A DNA stretch of 64,000 nt from contig NTMA01000128.1 of assembly GCA_002917075.1 (NCBI GenBank), forward strand, positions 1 through 64,000, in the 5' to 3' direction. Made by a program: the position numbers and the translations under genes. The stretch comes from Hawksworthiomyces lignivorus (Eukaryota; Ascomycota; Sordariomycetes; Ophiostomatales; Ophiostomataceae). The notes under the pieces are model-generated. The model saw only the letters and a list, made by a program, of their open reading frames with translations, ran no database searches and was not told the DNA's origin. Positions 11,748 through 22,231 of this stretch are shown here, piece after piece; positions within the stretch are counted from its first letter, which is position 1, and every line of letters starts with the position of its first letter.

Positions 11748-12005
11748 TACTGATCTTTTGGCTGTGGTCTAGTGTAGTGGTTATTAGATCCTATTGTGGC
11801 AAGGGTGTCGCTCTGCTGGAGATATGCACGGTGCTCCCCATGTTGGTGACCAAGTTTAATTTCGAACTCACGGGACTACATGTGTGCGGTCGCTAGTTTA
11901 CCAAGCCTATCTTCTTTATGGCCAAGTTGAAACGAAGTAGTGCTACGATAAGGTCTGCATGTCGGGGTTGTATGGGATTCTGGCAATTGAAAAAAAAAAA
12001 AAAAA
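11748..12005 (+). mobile_element. tRNA-derived SINE-like element
   Basis: An A-box-like word (TGGTCTAGTGTAGTGG, 11766-11780) is followed about 90 bp later by a B-box-like word (TTTCGAACTC, 11860-11869), so an internal Pol III promoter is plausible. The sequence does not fold into a normal tRNA: the arms around the B box do not pair. The element then has about 120 bp of unrelated sequence and ends in 16 A (11990-12005). It is flanked by TTTATAAA at 11740-11747 and again at 12006-12013, a candidate target duplication. Head with A/B boxes, unrelated body and A tail are the defining parts of a SINE. Confidence 0.6.
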
Positions 12006-12253
12006 TTTATAAAATTTCTCAAAATCCAAGCAATACGTCATAGTGTGTGCTCTTAAGCTTAAGTTCTGGTTAGATTAGCAATGACTTGAACTGACGTCTT
12101 AGTGTGTTGGTCCAAATTTTGCATCTAGCAGAAATTCTCTAATATCCAAAAGCAGTTTCCATACCCACGAACAACTATCCGGCCAATTAAGGTTTACTAC
12201 ATCGCTTGTTCCTCTGTTTTCTTTCTTTACAAACCCTTCATCTATATCCAAAG

Positions 12254-13258
12254 ATGGATATCAAGACTAGATTTCTTATTCTTTCCGACACTCACGCCAC
12301 CAAGGGACTAACCATGCCGGACCTACCTGTCGATGTGGCAATACACTGCGGCGATCTCACCGACGAATCTAAGATGGACGAGTTTCGCTCCTCGCTCAGC
12401 CTCCTTCGTGGCATCAAGGCGCCGTTAAAGCTTGCCATCGCGGGAAACCACGACTTCGCGCTTGATGAGCTTGTTTTTCGAAAGAAGGCTGCACAGGCGC
12501 AGGTTGTTATGGGAATTGAGCCTAAATTGATTAAGAAAGAGTACGGGGACTTTGGTGAGGCGCGACAACTCTTTGTTACACCATATCATACGAATGATGA
12601 GAAAGTATCGTCGAACTCCATTATACTCCTCGACGAAGGCACGTACCACTTCGATCTCGAAAACGGGGCTCGTTTGACAGTCTATGCTAGTCCATTTACA
12701 CCATCACTCGAGGCCGATTGGGGGTTTCAATTCAAATACGGAGAACACCATGACTTTACCATCGACAAGACGGTGGACGTCGTTATTACACATGGACCAC
12801 CAAAGGGCATTCTAGATATCACTGCTTCGCGTCAACGTGCGGGATGCGAACATCTCTTCAAAGCCGTCGCTACTGCTCGTCCTCAACTGCATTGTTTCGG
12901 GCATATTCATGAGGGATGGGGAGCTAAACTGGTTGCTTGGCGAAATAGTCCTAGCGAAAGCCCATCACATCTCACTGATATCAAGAACGAGTTGTCAATT
13001 GTGATAGAGAGCCTGGCCACACTTCGCCCTGGAAAGTGGGACGATACTGAGACACGCCGAGAAAAAGAACAACACACGCGAGAGTTGAAGATGCAGGGTT
13101 ACTGTAGAACAAATCATTTCGCGGGTTCTAGCGGCCCAGATCTCTCGAGACGGGGCCAAAATACACTTTTCGTTAATGCTTCCATCGAGGCGTTGGATGA
13201 AGACGGAGCACAACTACCGTGGATTGTTGATATTCAACTTCCAGCCGCTAGGTTATAA
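12254..13258 (+). CDS. calcineurin-like metallophosphoesterase
   Basis: Intronless, 334 residues from the ATG at 12254. An upstream in-frame start at 12206 is not an improvement, because the family begins right before the first metal motif. All metal-binding blocks are present: SDTH (11-14), GDLTD (33-37), GNHD (64-67), THGPP (179-183) and GHIHEG (216-221). This is the pattern of the MPPED/UPF0046-type branch of binuclear metallophosphoesterases, which hydrolyse phosphoesters with two bound metal ions. No signal peptide or membrane segment; probably cytosolic. It lies just beyond the SINE-like element and ends in TAA. The natural substrate is unknown. Confidence 0.9.
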   Translation: MDIKTRFLILSDTHATKGLTMPDLPVDVAIHCGDLTDESKMDEFRSSLSLLRGIKAPLKLAIAGNHDFALDELVFRKKAAQAQVVMGIEPKLIKKEYGDFGEARQLFVTPYHTNDEKVSSNSIILLDEGTYHFDLENGARLTVYASPFTPSLEADWGFQFKYGEHHDFTIDKTVDVVITHGPPKGILDITASRQRAGCEHLFKAVATARPQLHCFGHIHEGWGAKLVAWRNSPSESPSHLTDIKNELSIVIESLATLRPGKWDDTETRREKEQHTRELKMQGYCRTNHFAGSSGPDLSRRGQNTLFVNASIEALDEDGAQLPWIVDIQLPAARL

Positions 13259-14256
13259 TAGCAACTTACTGCCCGAACTATTCGCAGAATAGCACACACC
13301 TCAGGATTGTTTTAACGGATGGTTCCTCTTAATGCTAACTATAGCAACGTGGTCTGTTCCGAGTATGCTAAGCAACTTTCGAACAGTTCATGTCGACTAA
13401 GGGGAAAAATAACTTATGCTTAAGAAGATCCATGCATTCCAGACACATCATATTATGTAGAAAGGAGTAGCAGATACTCACAGTAGCTTCATCACCATAG
13501 ACCAGCAAACAGAAGCGAAGTTGCCGACGTCTTATTAGGGGAAGGGGGAGAGGAGTTGTCCATGTCTATAGCCACTCTGCATAAGTTTATAGATAGAAAA
13601 TTATGTAGAAAATAAATACAACTAAAAATGAGCTTTCAGTGGTGCCAAGTGAGGTTTCATTTACCATCTCTTTGTCTCAGTGATCGCCTTCCAACCCATG
13701 TTGCCACGGCTCGATCCGGTCTTCCCCACTATGCGCACGTGTGGACGGATTCGACAGGGCTAAGCGTATAGAAAAAGCAGCTACAACCGTAGTAGAGGGT
13801 GCTTTCTAGAAGGTTTGAAGGAATAGAACACGGGAGTAAACAAACTAATACCTCCACCTCCTCTTGTTCTGAGCTTGTCTTTCTTTTCTCTCATCCCATC
13901 CATACTCAATTTTGGTTTTGGTAAGCTTGCCATGCTTTTGACTCCATGTAAAAGTACGATGCTTACATTGATTCTAGATGTATTACCATTTACTTTTGGT
14001 ATCTTGTTAGTACTAATTCTCCAATTATGCTGTTTGGTGCTGGAATCTGCGGTACTGACTTGGAATGCAGCTAGCAAGCACACGTGGCCCAACTCTAATG
14101 TCGCCCAGACCTCCATAGCTCTGCTTCGGACATTTCGAACTCTTCAATCATCAAGTAAGACCCATCTAACTAATGATAATATACAGCAGTGATTGTTACT
14201 AAGGTAATGGAACTATCTAGTTCTTTCAAACCTTCTTGTCTCGTACCTTCTGCAAC
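13259..14256. other. 1 kb non-genic stretch
   Basis: Overlapping open frames at 13781-14116 (minus) and 13875-14192 (plus) have no recognisable family; the plus frame lacks an ATG start. I see no supported gene. Confidence 0.45.
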
Positions 14257-14880
14257 ATGCCTAAGCCCAATGTCACCATCACCGCACCACAGCGTGAAGC
14301 ACTCCTCGAGTGCTTCCGCTCGATCACCTGCCTAGCCCGGCCGGCTCTCCGCCGCCAACTAGTTCTCGTTGGCGGTGCTGCGAGCATTGCCCACTCCTCT
14401 GTCTAGAAGACGGAGGACGTGGATGTTGCCGCGCCTCCCAGTGCGCTAATCGACATCTGGGAGGGAGCGTCGGCCGGCGCCCTTAATTTCACCATTGAGT
14501 CCGATGGTAAAATTGCATTCGATGCCCCGCAAGGCTTTCGTGTCCGAGTTAACATCATCGAGCTCGGCTGCGGGTGCATCGAACGCATCCACGCGGCAGA
14601 GCCGTTGTTCGACGGCTCTGTCGCGTCCATGTCGGACTTGTTGCTGTTAAGGGCCGTGACGGTGGTCGACCGTGGGGATGATGGTGACATTGCAGACTTC
14701 AAGTGGCTGTTGACAGAGGTAGCAGGAAAGGGCCAACTTCCAACGCTCGAGGACGAGGAGTTGGAATGGCTAGTCAGAGCTGGGGAGTCGTGTCTGGGGG
14801 AGTTGGGCTGCTTCGTTATCGCTGCCATTCTTGGTAGCAACAATGTGGCCGCCGCTTTGCGGCTTCTAGGATATAGTTAG
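14257..14880 (+). pseudogene. nucleotidyltransferase-like gene interrupted by TAG
   Basis: One continuous frame of 207 sense codons runs from the ATG at 14257 to the TAG at 14878, broken once by TAG at 14404-14406. The N-terminal part includes RRQLVLVGGAASIAHSSV; directly after the stop comes KTEDVDVAAPPSALIDIWEG. GG...S and DxD spaced like this match the active-site start of small nucleotidyltransferase-fold proteins (AbiEii/MNT-like), common as uncharacterised fungal proteins. A single CAG to TAG change would explain the break. The rest of the frame is GC-rich and undamaged. An in-frame ATG at 14419 could start a shortened product, but it would lack the GG motif and the first Asp. Family assignment rests on these motifs only. 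Confidence 0.5.
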
Positions 14881-15601
14881 ATCAAATTTAAAATTAATAT
14901 TTTTCTTACGCTGCCCTTTCTTTAAGCATATTAAACAGTTACTACAAAAAAGATCGAGCCGCCTAGTAGTTCTGGCAATTCTAGGGCTCCGAACGGTTCT
15001 AATGTCATTTAGCTGAATGGACAATGATTCCTTAGCACGGCTAGTGTGTGAGTCTCGAGTGCTGTGGAGAGAACATAAAACTTTCTCTGACGGCGCCGAA
15101 AAAGCGCTGTTAAGTCGTTGAAACCCGACTGGCAGGCTCCTATTAAACATAGGCGAAGATCTGCCATAGTATAAGACTCATTGGTAGTGAGAGACGAAGC
15201 ACCTGTCCAACTTTTTATCAGACCTGTACAAGCCTGTGCGAGTACCAATTTGATCAACCCCAGTGCTTAACCACCCAAATCCGATTCGTGATTTGCAGGC
15301 TCAAAAAAGAGTAGATTCGTCTCCTATAACACTTGGATTTGGCACCAGCGGCACCGGGTCCATTAAGCCCTACCACAGTGGGGATTTTATTTTACTTAAT
15401 TATTCTTGAAACTAAGAACAGTTCATCATGTGCGTGTCAATATCATATATATCGCTGAATAGCAAGACTCTTCTGATTGATATCATCGCAATAATATTAT
15501 ATTCATTGCCGTTGCATATAAATAAGATTCAACGCTACCAATGCCGTAATAGTCCAAAGAATCTGAAAAAAGCTACGACGTGAAAAAAAAAAAAAAAATA
15601 C
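14881..15601. other. non-genic stretch
   Basis: No supported gene. AT-rich, with an A16 run at about 15583-15598 just before the repeat copy at 15602. Confidence 0.5.
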
Positions 15602-15754
15602 ATGAATGCTACATAGTATTACTACCGATAAAATTTATAAGATCGGTCGTGCTATACCGAATGTCTGATAGCAGAAATATTTTGTAGTTACTCTTCGTCC
15701 TTTATTTCCTTGAGCCTTTGTCAGGGCTTCTGCAGATCTAGCGAAAAAACCTGG
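15602..15754 (-). repeat. duplicate of the regulator gene's 3' end (copy A)
   Basis: About 153 bp matching 17360-17512 in the same orientation. It carries the last 37 codons of the Zn2Cys6 gene (EALTKAQGNKGRRVTTK here, EALTKAQRNKGRRVTTK there) plus its 3' flank. The similarity stops sharply after the FFAR codons. Compared with the functional copy, several differences are CA to TA or TG to TA, leaving copy A more AT-rich; a few go the other way. Confidence 0.85.
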
Positions 15755-15887
15755 AAAGGTTGATGTCGTCATAACGTACGGAGGTCTGACATCGGAATAT
15801 CTTAGGCAGGTCATCACGTCATGTGTCTCGCCATTGCGCGGCTTCAGACAACGAAGCCTGGCAGTCAAACAAAATTAAAAGATGCCC

Positions 15888-16868
15888 TCAGAGACCAAGC
15901 TGCGCCAGCTCGGCCATGGAGGCAGCGGAGACCTCCGCATGGTGAACGCGTGCATATGTGTTGACTGCTGTAGCGAAATCTGCGTCATAGGCGATCTTGC
16001 GGCCTTCGTATTCGCTGACAGGGTGAGCCGCTGAGCCGCCCATAGTCCAGATGGCGTCGGCTTTCTCGAGCATGTCGATAGGATAGCGGCCGTATTCGCA
16101 CTCAAAGCCCTGCGACCGCGCATAGGCGAAGAACTCGCGCTGCGTGGTGCCGTACAGGATGCCGAGGGTGGGCACGGGCGTGTAAAAGCGGTTGCCGATG
16201 CGGAAGATGAGAGACGAGGTGGGGCATTCGAGCATGATGCCCTCGGTGGAGTAGAAGATTGCGGTGTCTGCATTCCGCCGGTCGCATTCCCGGTAAGTGG
16301 CCTTGTTCATTGCGTACGACAGGGTCTTCGCACCCCAGAGCATCCAGGGAGCGTCCGTAGGCGCATTGACAGAGACGCCCTTGGGCAGCTTCACGAGCCG
16401 CAGCAGCGTAGGGACCGACAGGTCGCGGTCGCGTTGGTCGACGAGAATCCAGATGTGGGGGATGCTCGGCTCGAGCTCGCGTCCGCCAAAGAGCTGCGGG
16501 TCGGATCCGCGGCTAACCAGAATCTTCACCAGCTGTTCTTCCTCGTCCTTGGGCGCGAACTTTTTAATGTACGCGGCAATGGCAACGCCCACGGCGTCCT
16601 CCAGCACGTCGAGGCGGAACTTGGGCAGGTCGAGCAATACAGCACTGTTTTGCAGGCGGGCCAGGTGCGGCTTGAGCGAGAGTGGAATGCCCTTCCACAC
16701 GCTGGTGGCCTCGAAGATGCCGTCGCCACGCTGGACGGCCAAGTCATACACGCTGACATTGCGCGATCGCTCGTCGTCGACCCGAATGGCCTCGACGCCG
16801 GTCGGAAGATCACCGACGCCCTCGCACGCAGCCCGGCCGTCAACCCAAACGGTGAGTGTTCCCGGCAT
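15888..16868 (-). CDS. class IV (branched-chain/D-amino acid type) aminotransferase-like PLP enzyme
   Basis: 326 residues from the ATG at 16868. The frame stays open upstream to 17045, but that extension has no ATG and contains a splice-like sequence, so it is not used. The fold-type IV pattern is present: an N-terminal VSVYDLAVQRGDGIFEAT block, a conserved Arg in HLARLQNSAVLLDLP, the PLP lysine in WGAKTLSYAMNKATY, and the phosphate-binding ECPTSSLIFRIGNRFYTPV and GILYGTTQREFF blocks. Members include branched-chain and D-amino acid transaminases, R-selective amine transaminases and aminodeoxychorismate lyase; the residues I can read do not separate these. No targeting signal. It lies between two copies of the 3' end of the neighbouring regulator gene. 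Confidence 0.85.
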   Translation of the reverse strand: MPGTLTVWVDGRAACEGVGDLPTGVEAIRVDDERSRNVSVYDLAVQRGDGIFEATSVWKGIPLSLKPHLARLQNSAVLLDLPKFRLDVLEDAVGVAIAAYIKKFAPKDEEEQLVKILVSRGSDPQLFGGRELEPSIPHIWILVDQRDRDLSVPTLLRLVKLPKGVSVNAPTDAPWMLWGAKTLSYAMNKATYRECDRRNADTAIFYSTEGIMLECPTSSLIFRIGNRFYTPVPTLGILYGTTQREFFAYARSQGFECEYGRYPIDMLEKADAIWTMGGSAAHPVSEYEGRKIAYDADFATAVNTYARVHHAEVSAASMAELAQLGL

Positions 16869-17359
16869 ATTGAAGTTGAAGTTATGCAATACGTAACTCT
16901 GAATGGGACGATTTGTGGGTTTGAAGAAAGTCTCGTCAATTTGAAATCGGACATTGGGATGCTTATCTTGGCTTGCGGACGTTGCCGAAGAGCGACCTGC
17001 GAAATCGGACTTACCCACCTTATGTTTACATGTACACGCAATCAATGCCTTCGACGCCTATAGTAATTCTAGAACACTTATTTAGTACCTTCTGCACATT
17101 CGTTTTCAGCACTACTAACGCTCTCAGTGCCTCTAGGGCTCTACGCAATGTTCTTGTCTAGTTCAAATTCTAACATCTTGACGTCGCCCTAAAGCTTAGA
17201 CAAATCCGTTTTTACTAAAATTACCTTTTCGGTGTTAAAGTAAATAAGGGGAACCTTTTTCGAAAGAATTTCTAATATAGAGTAAAGATATCTTCGTCGA
17301 GAGAGATATTTATATTGGATATTCGAAGAACGACGTTAACAATACTTCAAAAGTAACGG
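16869..17359. other. intergenic region upstream of the aminotransferase
   Basis: About 490 bp of AT-rich sequence, including the 5' flank of the aminotransferase and the 3' flank of the regulator. No gene seen. Confidence 0.5.
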
Positions 17360-17512
17360 ATGAATGCTGAACAGCGCTACAACTGATAAAAGTCACAAGA
17401 ACGGCGGTGCTACACCAAATGTCTGATAGCAGAAATATTTTGTGGTTACTCTTCGTCCTTTATTTCTCTGAGCCTTCGTCAGGGCTTCTGCAAATCTGGC
17501 GAAAAACTCGCT
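17360..17512 (-). repeat. duplicated regulator 3' end (copy B, parental)
   Basis: Matches 15602-15754 in direct orientation, 1758 bp apart. It overlaps the true C-terminal codons of the Zn2Cys6 gene and its 3' flank, so it is the source copy. Confidence 0.85.
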
Positions 17513-19279
17513 TCGGCAGATGTGGTTGTTGATACGCTTGATGTGGTCGATTGCCCATTGCGTGTCGGTGGCGTTTATGCTTTCGATAGCACAGAGGAAC
17601 AGCGAGCGTAGGTAAGCTGGGTGGAGATTCTTCGAAGAGCCGAGTGGTTCGGAGGCATCATGGGTTGAGTCATAAGCATTCCAGGTGCCACTGTCTATGA
17701 TCTCGCGGATACGACCCATTGCCATTTTTGCCTCGGATGACGCAAGAGGCGGATCGCTGAGAGTTCGTCCTACCTCGATAATTTCTGCGTGATATTCTGC
17801 CGTGGCTATCCCCACGAGAGTGACAAGAGGCTCTACAGTAGCTGGAGAGAGCTGACTTCGCAGCTCTGACGCCTCGAACCGCATAGGGCCTGGTCGGGCT
17901 TCCCACAGTAAATCCAACTTCGATTTGAGATGCGACATAAGTTCCACAACTTCCTCCTGGTCTTCTCCAGTAGTTCTGGATCGATGATAATGACTCAGGT
18001 TTGCAACCTGGGCTGAAATATGCTGGAGTTCAAAATAGAACGCGGTTATCGGTGTGCTGAGAGCGTCATACAACGAAGTTGCAATATCCGCATTGTCGTG
18101 CCGCAGAGGGGAGTGTATGACGTCGTTGGGAAGAAGACTGCTCACGTTTTCTGACAAAATTCCGGGATTTCCGCCCCGCCTTGTAGCTGCATGGATAACC
18201 CGTAGCCATGAAGAGATCCTCAACGCCAGAGGAGAGTACTGGCCGCGGACTGCAGCGGCTTTCAGCCTTGCTACAAAGTCACCATCCGTCTGGCTCAGAA
18301 CGGAATTCGTCTCATTTGGAGAGAGAATTTCAAATAAGCACAACAAGAAAGAGATGATAAAAATCGTGTCAATATCTTGAGATGACTTTGCCAAATTTGG
18401 CATGATAAGCGTGGTTGCTGATGTGTACAATAACTGTGCTTGAGAAGTGAACAACCCAGTAACTTGGGCTTTATAAAGCTCTTGGACGGCCAGTACTGCT
18501 GCGAAAACAGCTCCACTTTGGCCACTAAGCTCAGTGCATATGATCTTGAATCGCTTCCAGTTCGAGGTATCAAATGATGATAAAAAGGGGAGATCGACTT
18601 CTTCCAAGAAAAATGCCAACGAGGGGCGTTCTTTCATTCCAAGGGCAGCCATATAATCGATTGTTGTACAAAGGTATATGTCTTGGGAAGTCATCAGAGA
18701 CTGAGTGGAAGGTGAGCCAGACGATGCTGCAAAAGTCGCATCGTCCGTTATATCCCGGCTGTGGCTTGAGCTTGCCAGCAGCATTGTTTCAACTCTCTCC
18801 ACCAGGAAGGGGAATTCACGCTGCTCTGATATCATGCTATTCGTGCTAGTATCTGCAGTAGTAGAAGCTGGTAGATCTTGTGAATGAGACGTGGTTGGTA
18901 AACGACTTGGATCGACATCATCTGCGTTATGTTGTGAAACGTGCATATCATATGCTGGTGTCTCTTGAGGTGAGTGAGAAACTGCATCTCTATTTTGTTG
19001 TATTGGGCTTGTATGGGAGCACCTGCTTCCCCTCTGCTGGTAAACGCAGGTCCGCTTCGACTTTGTGCACTTGTAACACGAAGGCCTGAACTCGTCGCAT
19101 TTAATCTTACGTCTACGACATGTCAAGCACCTTTGCCACAACGTTAGAGCTGCACAGATACAAGCAAAAGATTTACTTCATACATACCCAGTACGAACAC
19201 GGCCGCGGTACGTGAAGAGGCTTGCAGGTAGTGGCGCTACGCCGGTAGGCGAGCTTTCAGCGGAATTAGTCAGCACCAT
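17393..19279 (-). CDS. Zn2Cys6 transcription factor
   Basis: Two exons, 19188-19279 and 17393-19130, joined by an intron with GTATGT, branch CTCTAAC and a CAAAG acceptor, giving 609 residues. The join restores the usual RVRTGCLTCRRRKIKC start of the binuclear zinc cluster; the six Cys continue in FRPSCYKCTKSKRTCVY. Without the intron the frame would start inside the cluster with MWQRC. The rest is a helical fungal-specific regulatory region with no second motif I can name. Such proteins bind CGG-containing sites and often control neighbouring genes, here possibly the aminotransferase or the sugar carrier. The last codons and 3' flank are duplicated at 15602-15754. Confidence 0.9.
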
Positions 19280-19737
19280 GGGGGATGGTTGATGTCATTC
19301 GCGATGAGACGAGTGCAGAGAGCAGCATCTTCTGTTGTATCTCATGTGGCATTGGCAGCAGTTTTCGTGACTGAACGAAAGCTTCCTAGAACTGGATGTG
19401 GCCCCTCTTTGCTGGAGCAGGTTGAGCAAACTAGCCAGAAACAGGAGCGTGCTCAAATCGTTCCTTGTGATTGGCATGGCCGCTAAACTTTGGCGCCACG
19501 CCAAAATGAATCAGAATAGGACAAGGCGGCGCCACCGTCCGTAGTATATAAAGTTATCCTGGGGCTATTTTAAGCTTCATACGCTGGCGAGAGTCGAGAT
19601 ATAAATTACGCTTAGGCTAGATCTGCTGTCTCTGTATTCTAATCCGCAGCTGCGCATCGAGGCGTATTAAGACAACGTACCGCGTTATAATTTATCAAGA
19701 AAATACCGAATTAATCGTACTAGGGAAGGCGAAGGTA
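19280..19737. other. intergenic region upstream of the regulator
   Basis: Upstream region of the Zn2Cys6 gene. A TATATAAAG word lies near 19545-19553. No gene seen. Confidence 0.45.
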
Positions 19738-20142
19738 ATGAGCTCTGAGAATATCGACGGAGTGCAAATAAAGCGTGCAACAAAAAACGCTACAATTGGG
19801 AAACACAAACGTGGCCGGAGGCGCAAGAGCATTGAATTAGAGGCAGAAGAGCCAGAGCCATATGAGCCAAATCCACCGCCACTAGTGGCACGTGCTATGG
19901 AAAAGATCATACCCATTGAAGTGATCTGTTGTTGGAAGCGTAGGAGTGCTGCACTTGCGCCAGATACCCCAGAATCAAAGCCACAAGTAGCACAGATAAT
20001 CAAAGTCCCTGGGTCGTGGAGAGCTCCAGTGGCGCGGATGTGCTATAGCACAGGGTGCCTAAACAGCTGTGGTTGTACGCCTGAAGCCGAACCAATGCCG
20101 TATTTCCTCTTTGCTTGGCAACAAAATATTCTTGTATATTAA
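19738..20142 (+). pseudogene. C-terminal remnant of a pogo/Fot1-type transposase
   Basis: A 134-codon frame with a basic KHKRGRRRKS segment, an acidic EAEEPEPYEPNPPP stretch and SWRAPVARM near the end. This basic, acidic, PVARM order is typical of the disordered tails of fungal Tc1/pogo-family transposases. The helix-turn-helix and DDE core, normally about 400 residues, are missing upstream. I found no intact inverted repeats around it. Probably a dead fragment and not a host gene. Confidence 0.5.
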
Positions 20143-20452
20143 GCATGGCCAATAACCCTTGTACTTTATTCAGGATATGCAGTCTAGGAATGCTACTTAA
20201 GCCGAACTCAGCTATCCTGCTCTGTCAGGCCCATTTGGTATTAGTCTCTTAAATCAGATGCACCAAAACAAGCCTAGCATTGTAGCAGCTATTACCGATG
20301 ATTGTGCAGGATGCAGTGCGCTCCGACGCGATCTTCACCTTTCAACTCATGTTGAAATTAATTGCCTGGCTATATCTAGTAAAATGCTTGTCTCTGCAGC
20401 CCATTCCTACACAAGCAATGCTACTCGGGCTTCTCCAAACAGCAATTTCCAT
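20143..20452. other. short intergenic region
   Basis: 3' flank of the sugar carrier and of the transposase remnant. No gene seen. Confidence 0.4.
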
Positions 20453-22231
20453 CTACTCATCGTCATTGATATCGACGACCGTCTGCTTCCATTTGCGAGC
20501 CTGGACATGACGCTGAAACAAAATGTCGATCTCGCGGAAGGACCTGTGCTTCATCTCTGGAATCCATATCCAAGACATGACAGAGCAGATAAGGGCGGTG
20601 GCAGCCCAGACGTAGCCGCTCTTGCCGCCCAGGTTCCACTTGTCACTGTTGAGCATGTAGCTAGCAAGGAAGATGCAAGGAATATTAACCAAGTAGTAGG
20701 CACCTCGTCCGATGCCGGTTGTCAGTGGCCTGAGACGAACAGAAGATGTCTCGCCGATGATGACCCATGAGGCAGGTGCGGGTCCCAAGCAGAACAGGAC
20801 GGAAACGATCAGGCCTAGTGATGCTTGCGCATTGCTGGCTGCTTTACTGTTGCCAACTGAACCCGCAATACCAAGCGCGATCAAGAATGCGCAGTTGATG
20901 AATTGGCCGTAGACATAGATAGTGCGCCGGCCGAGGTATGTGGTGAGGACCCAAGAGAGCATAACCATGACCCACTGGAGGGCGGAGGTGATAAGACCAA
21001 GTGCAAATGCGGTGTTGTCTGCCATGCCGGCCTCTGGGGTGGTGTTAGCGTGCTTGGTTGCTGAGGGAAATGGCTTGACTCACGTTTGAAAAAGTAAACC
21101 GCTTGGTTAGCGATCAGATTGCCCGTCAGATTCTGAGATGCGTACACACCACACACAATCAATGTGCGGTAGAGATCGGTACCCTTCCACAATTCGACGA
21201 GACTGGGCTTCTTCTCGGTCTTCTCGAGCTCGATCGTGCGACGCATCATTGCGACTGCGTCAGCAGGATCTTCACTTGCTGTCACGCGTCCGAGGCGTTT
21301 GACAGCCTTTTCTGCATCGGCGAAGCGGCCCTTTCGTACAAGCCACCATGGTGATTCGGGCGCAATGAACATAAGGATAGCGAGAGGAGTGGGAAACATC
21401 CACTGGAGTGCAATGGGAACTCTAGAACGGCTGTTAGTACAGTGCTCTTCGATCACGTCCATGGGAGCAGACGGACCTGTACGCCGAGGAATCATCCTTG
21501 GACTGGTAGTGGTAGGTGATGCCGCCAACAATGATCGACCCAATAGCCCAAAACATCTGCAGCATCTGCGTTGCTGGAGCTCTCAATCTTAGTGGCACAA
21601 TTTCGGCACAGTAGGCGGGTGCATTGGCGATAAAAATGCCCCATGGGATGCCCTCCAAGATCTGCGCCGCGAAAAACATCCCCTGGCTGTTGCCGAAATA
21701 GAAGATGAAGATGAAGGCGTTCAAGAACATGAGACCGCCAATGGTTGTCCATCGATATCCAATCCAGCTAGTAATGGGACCTGCGATGAAGACACCGATG
21801 AAGGCGCCGACTGGTCCGCTGCACTGAAATGCTGACTGCCATGAAGCTTCGATAATAAATCCCGGCCCAGTTTTGCTCTGTACACCGAAATCTTCGACGA
21901 ATTTAGCCGTGGCTACGAACTGTCCCATCAAGAAGACACAGTATGACTCCATGATCTAGCTCAGCGTTAGGAGAAATGGCCTGCCATCAACTCATCGGAG
22001 GCGAGAGCTTACAATGCTGCATGACATGACGAATGCCCACCAACTAGCGGCAGGATAGGCCCTGACAGCCTGAAGCACAGTCATATCATGTTCGATCTTC
22101 TCGGCATCGATGGCGCCTGTCCTGTTGTAGTCTGCCTTCTCGTAGGCATTGTAGACAGGCCCGCCCGTTGAGGCGGGCTGCGCCTCGATCTCCGACGCTG
22201 AGGTCAGCTTCTCTGTGTTGACGTTACTCAT
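20453..22231 (-). CDS. MFS sugar carrier (maltose/hexose permease-like)
   Basis: Four exons in phase: 22013-22231, 21477-21955, 21084-21421 and 20453-21033, giving 538 residues. Introns are 50-57 bp with GTAAG/GTGAG donors; the last has a CTAAC branch. Sugar-porter features include the GPVGAFIGVFIAGPITSWIG block, ILEGIPWGIFIANAPAYCAE, the central PESPWWLVRKGRFADAEKAV loop, YFFKQAGMADNTAF and PEMKHRSFREIDILF at the C-terminal side. These match fungal alpha-glucoside/hexose proton symporters of the plasma membrane. Length is standard. The exact sugar is unknown. The Zn2Cys6 gene upstream could be its regulator, which is inference from position only. Confidence 0.92.

Noticed and set aside
11761..11880. 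Reading the A/B-box region as a functional tRNA gene
   Set aside because: The arms around the B box do not pair and the A-to-B spacing is too long without a plausible intron; SINE head is the better explanation.
13781..14192. Overlapping 111- and 105-codon frames on both strands
   Set aside because: No recognisable domain; the plus frame has no ATG start; the composition looks non-coding.
16869..17045. N-terminal extension of the aminotransferase
   Set aside because: The extension opens with TTG, not ATG, and overlaps a splice-like sequence; the family starts near the ATG at 16868.
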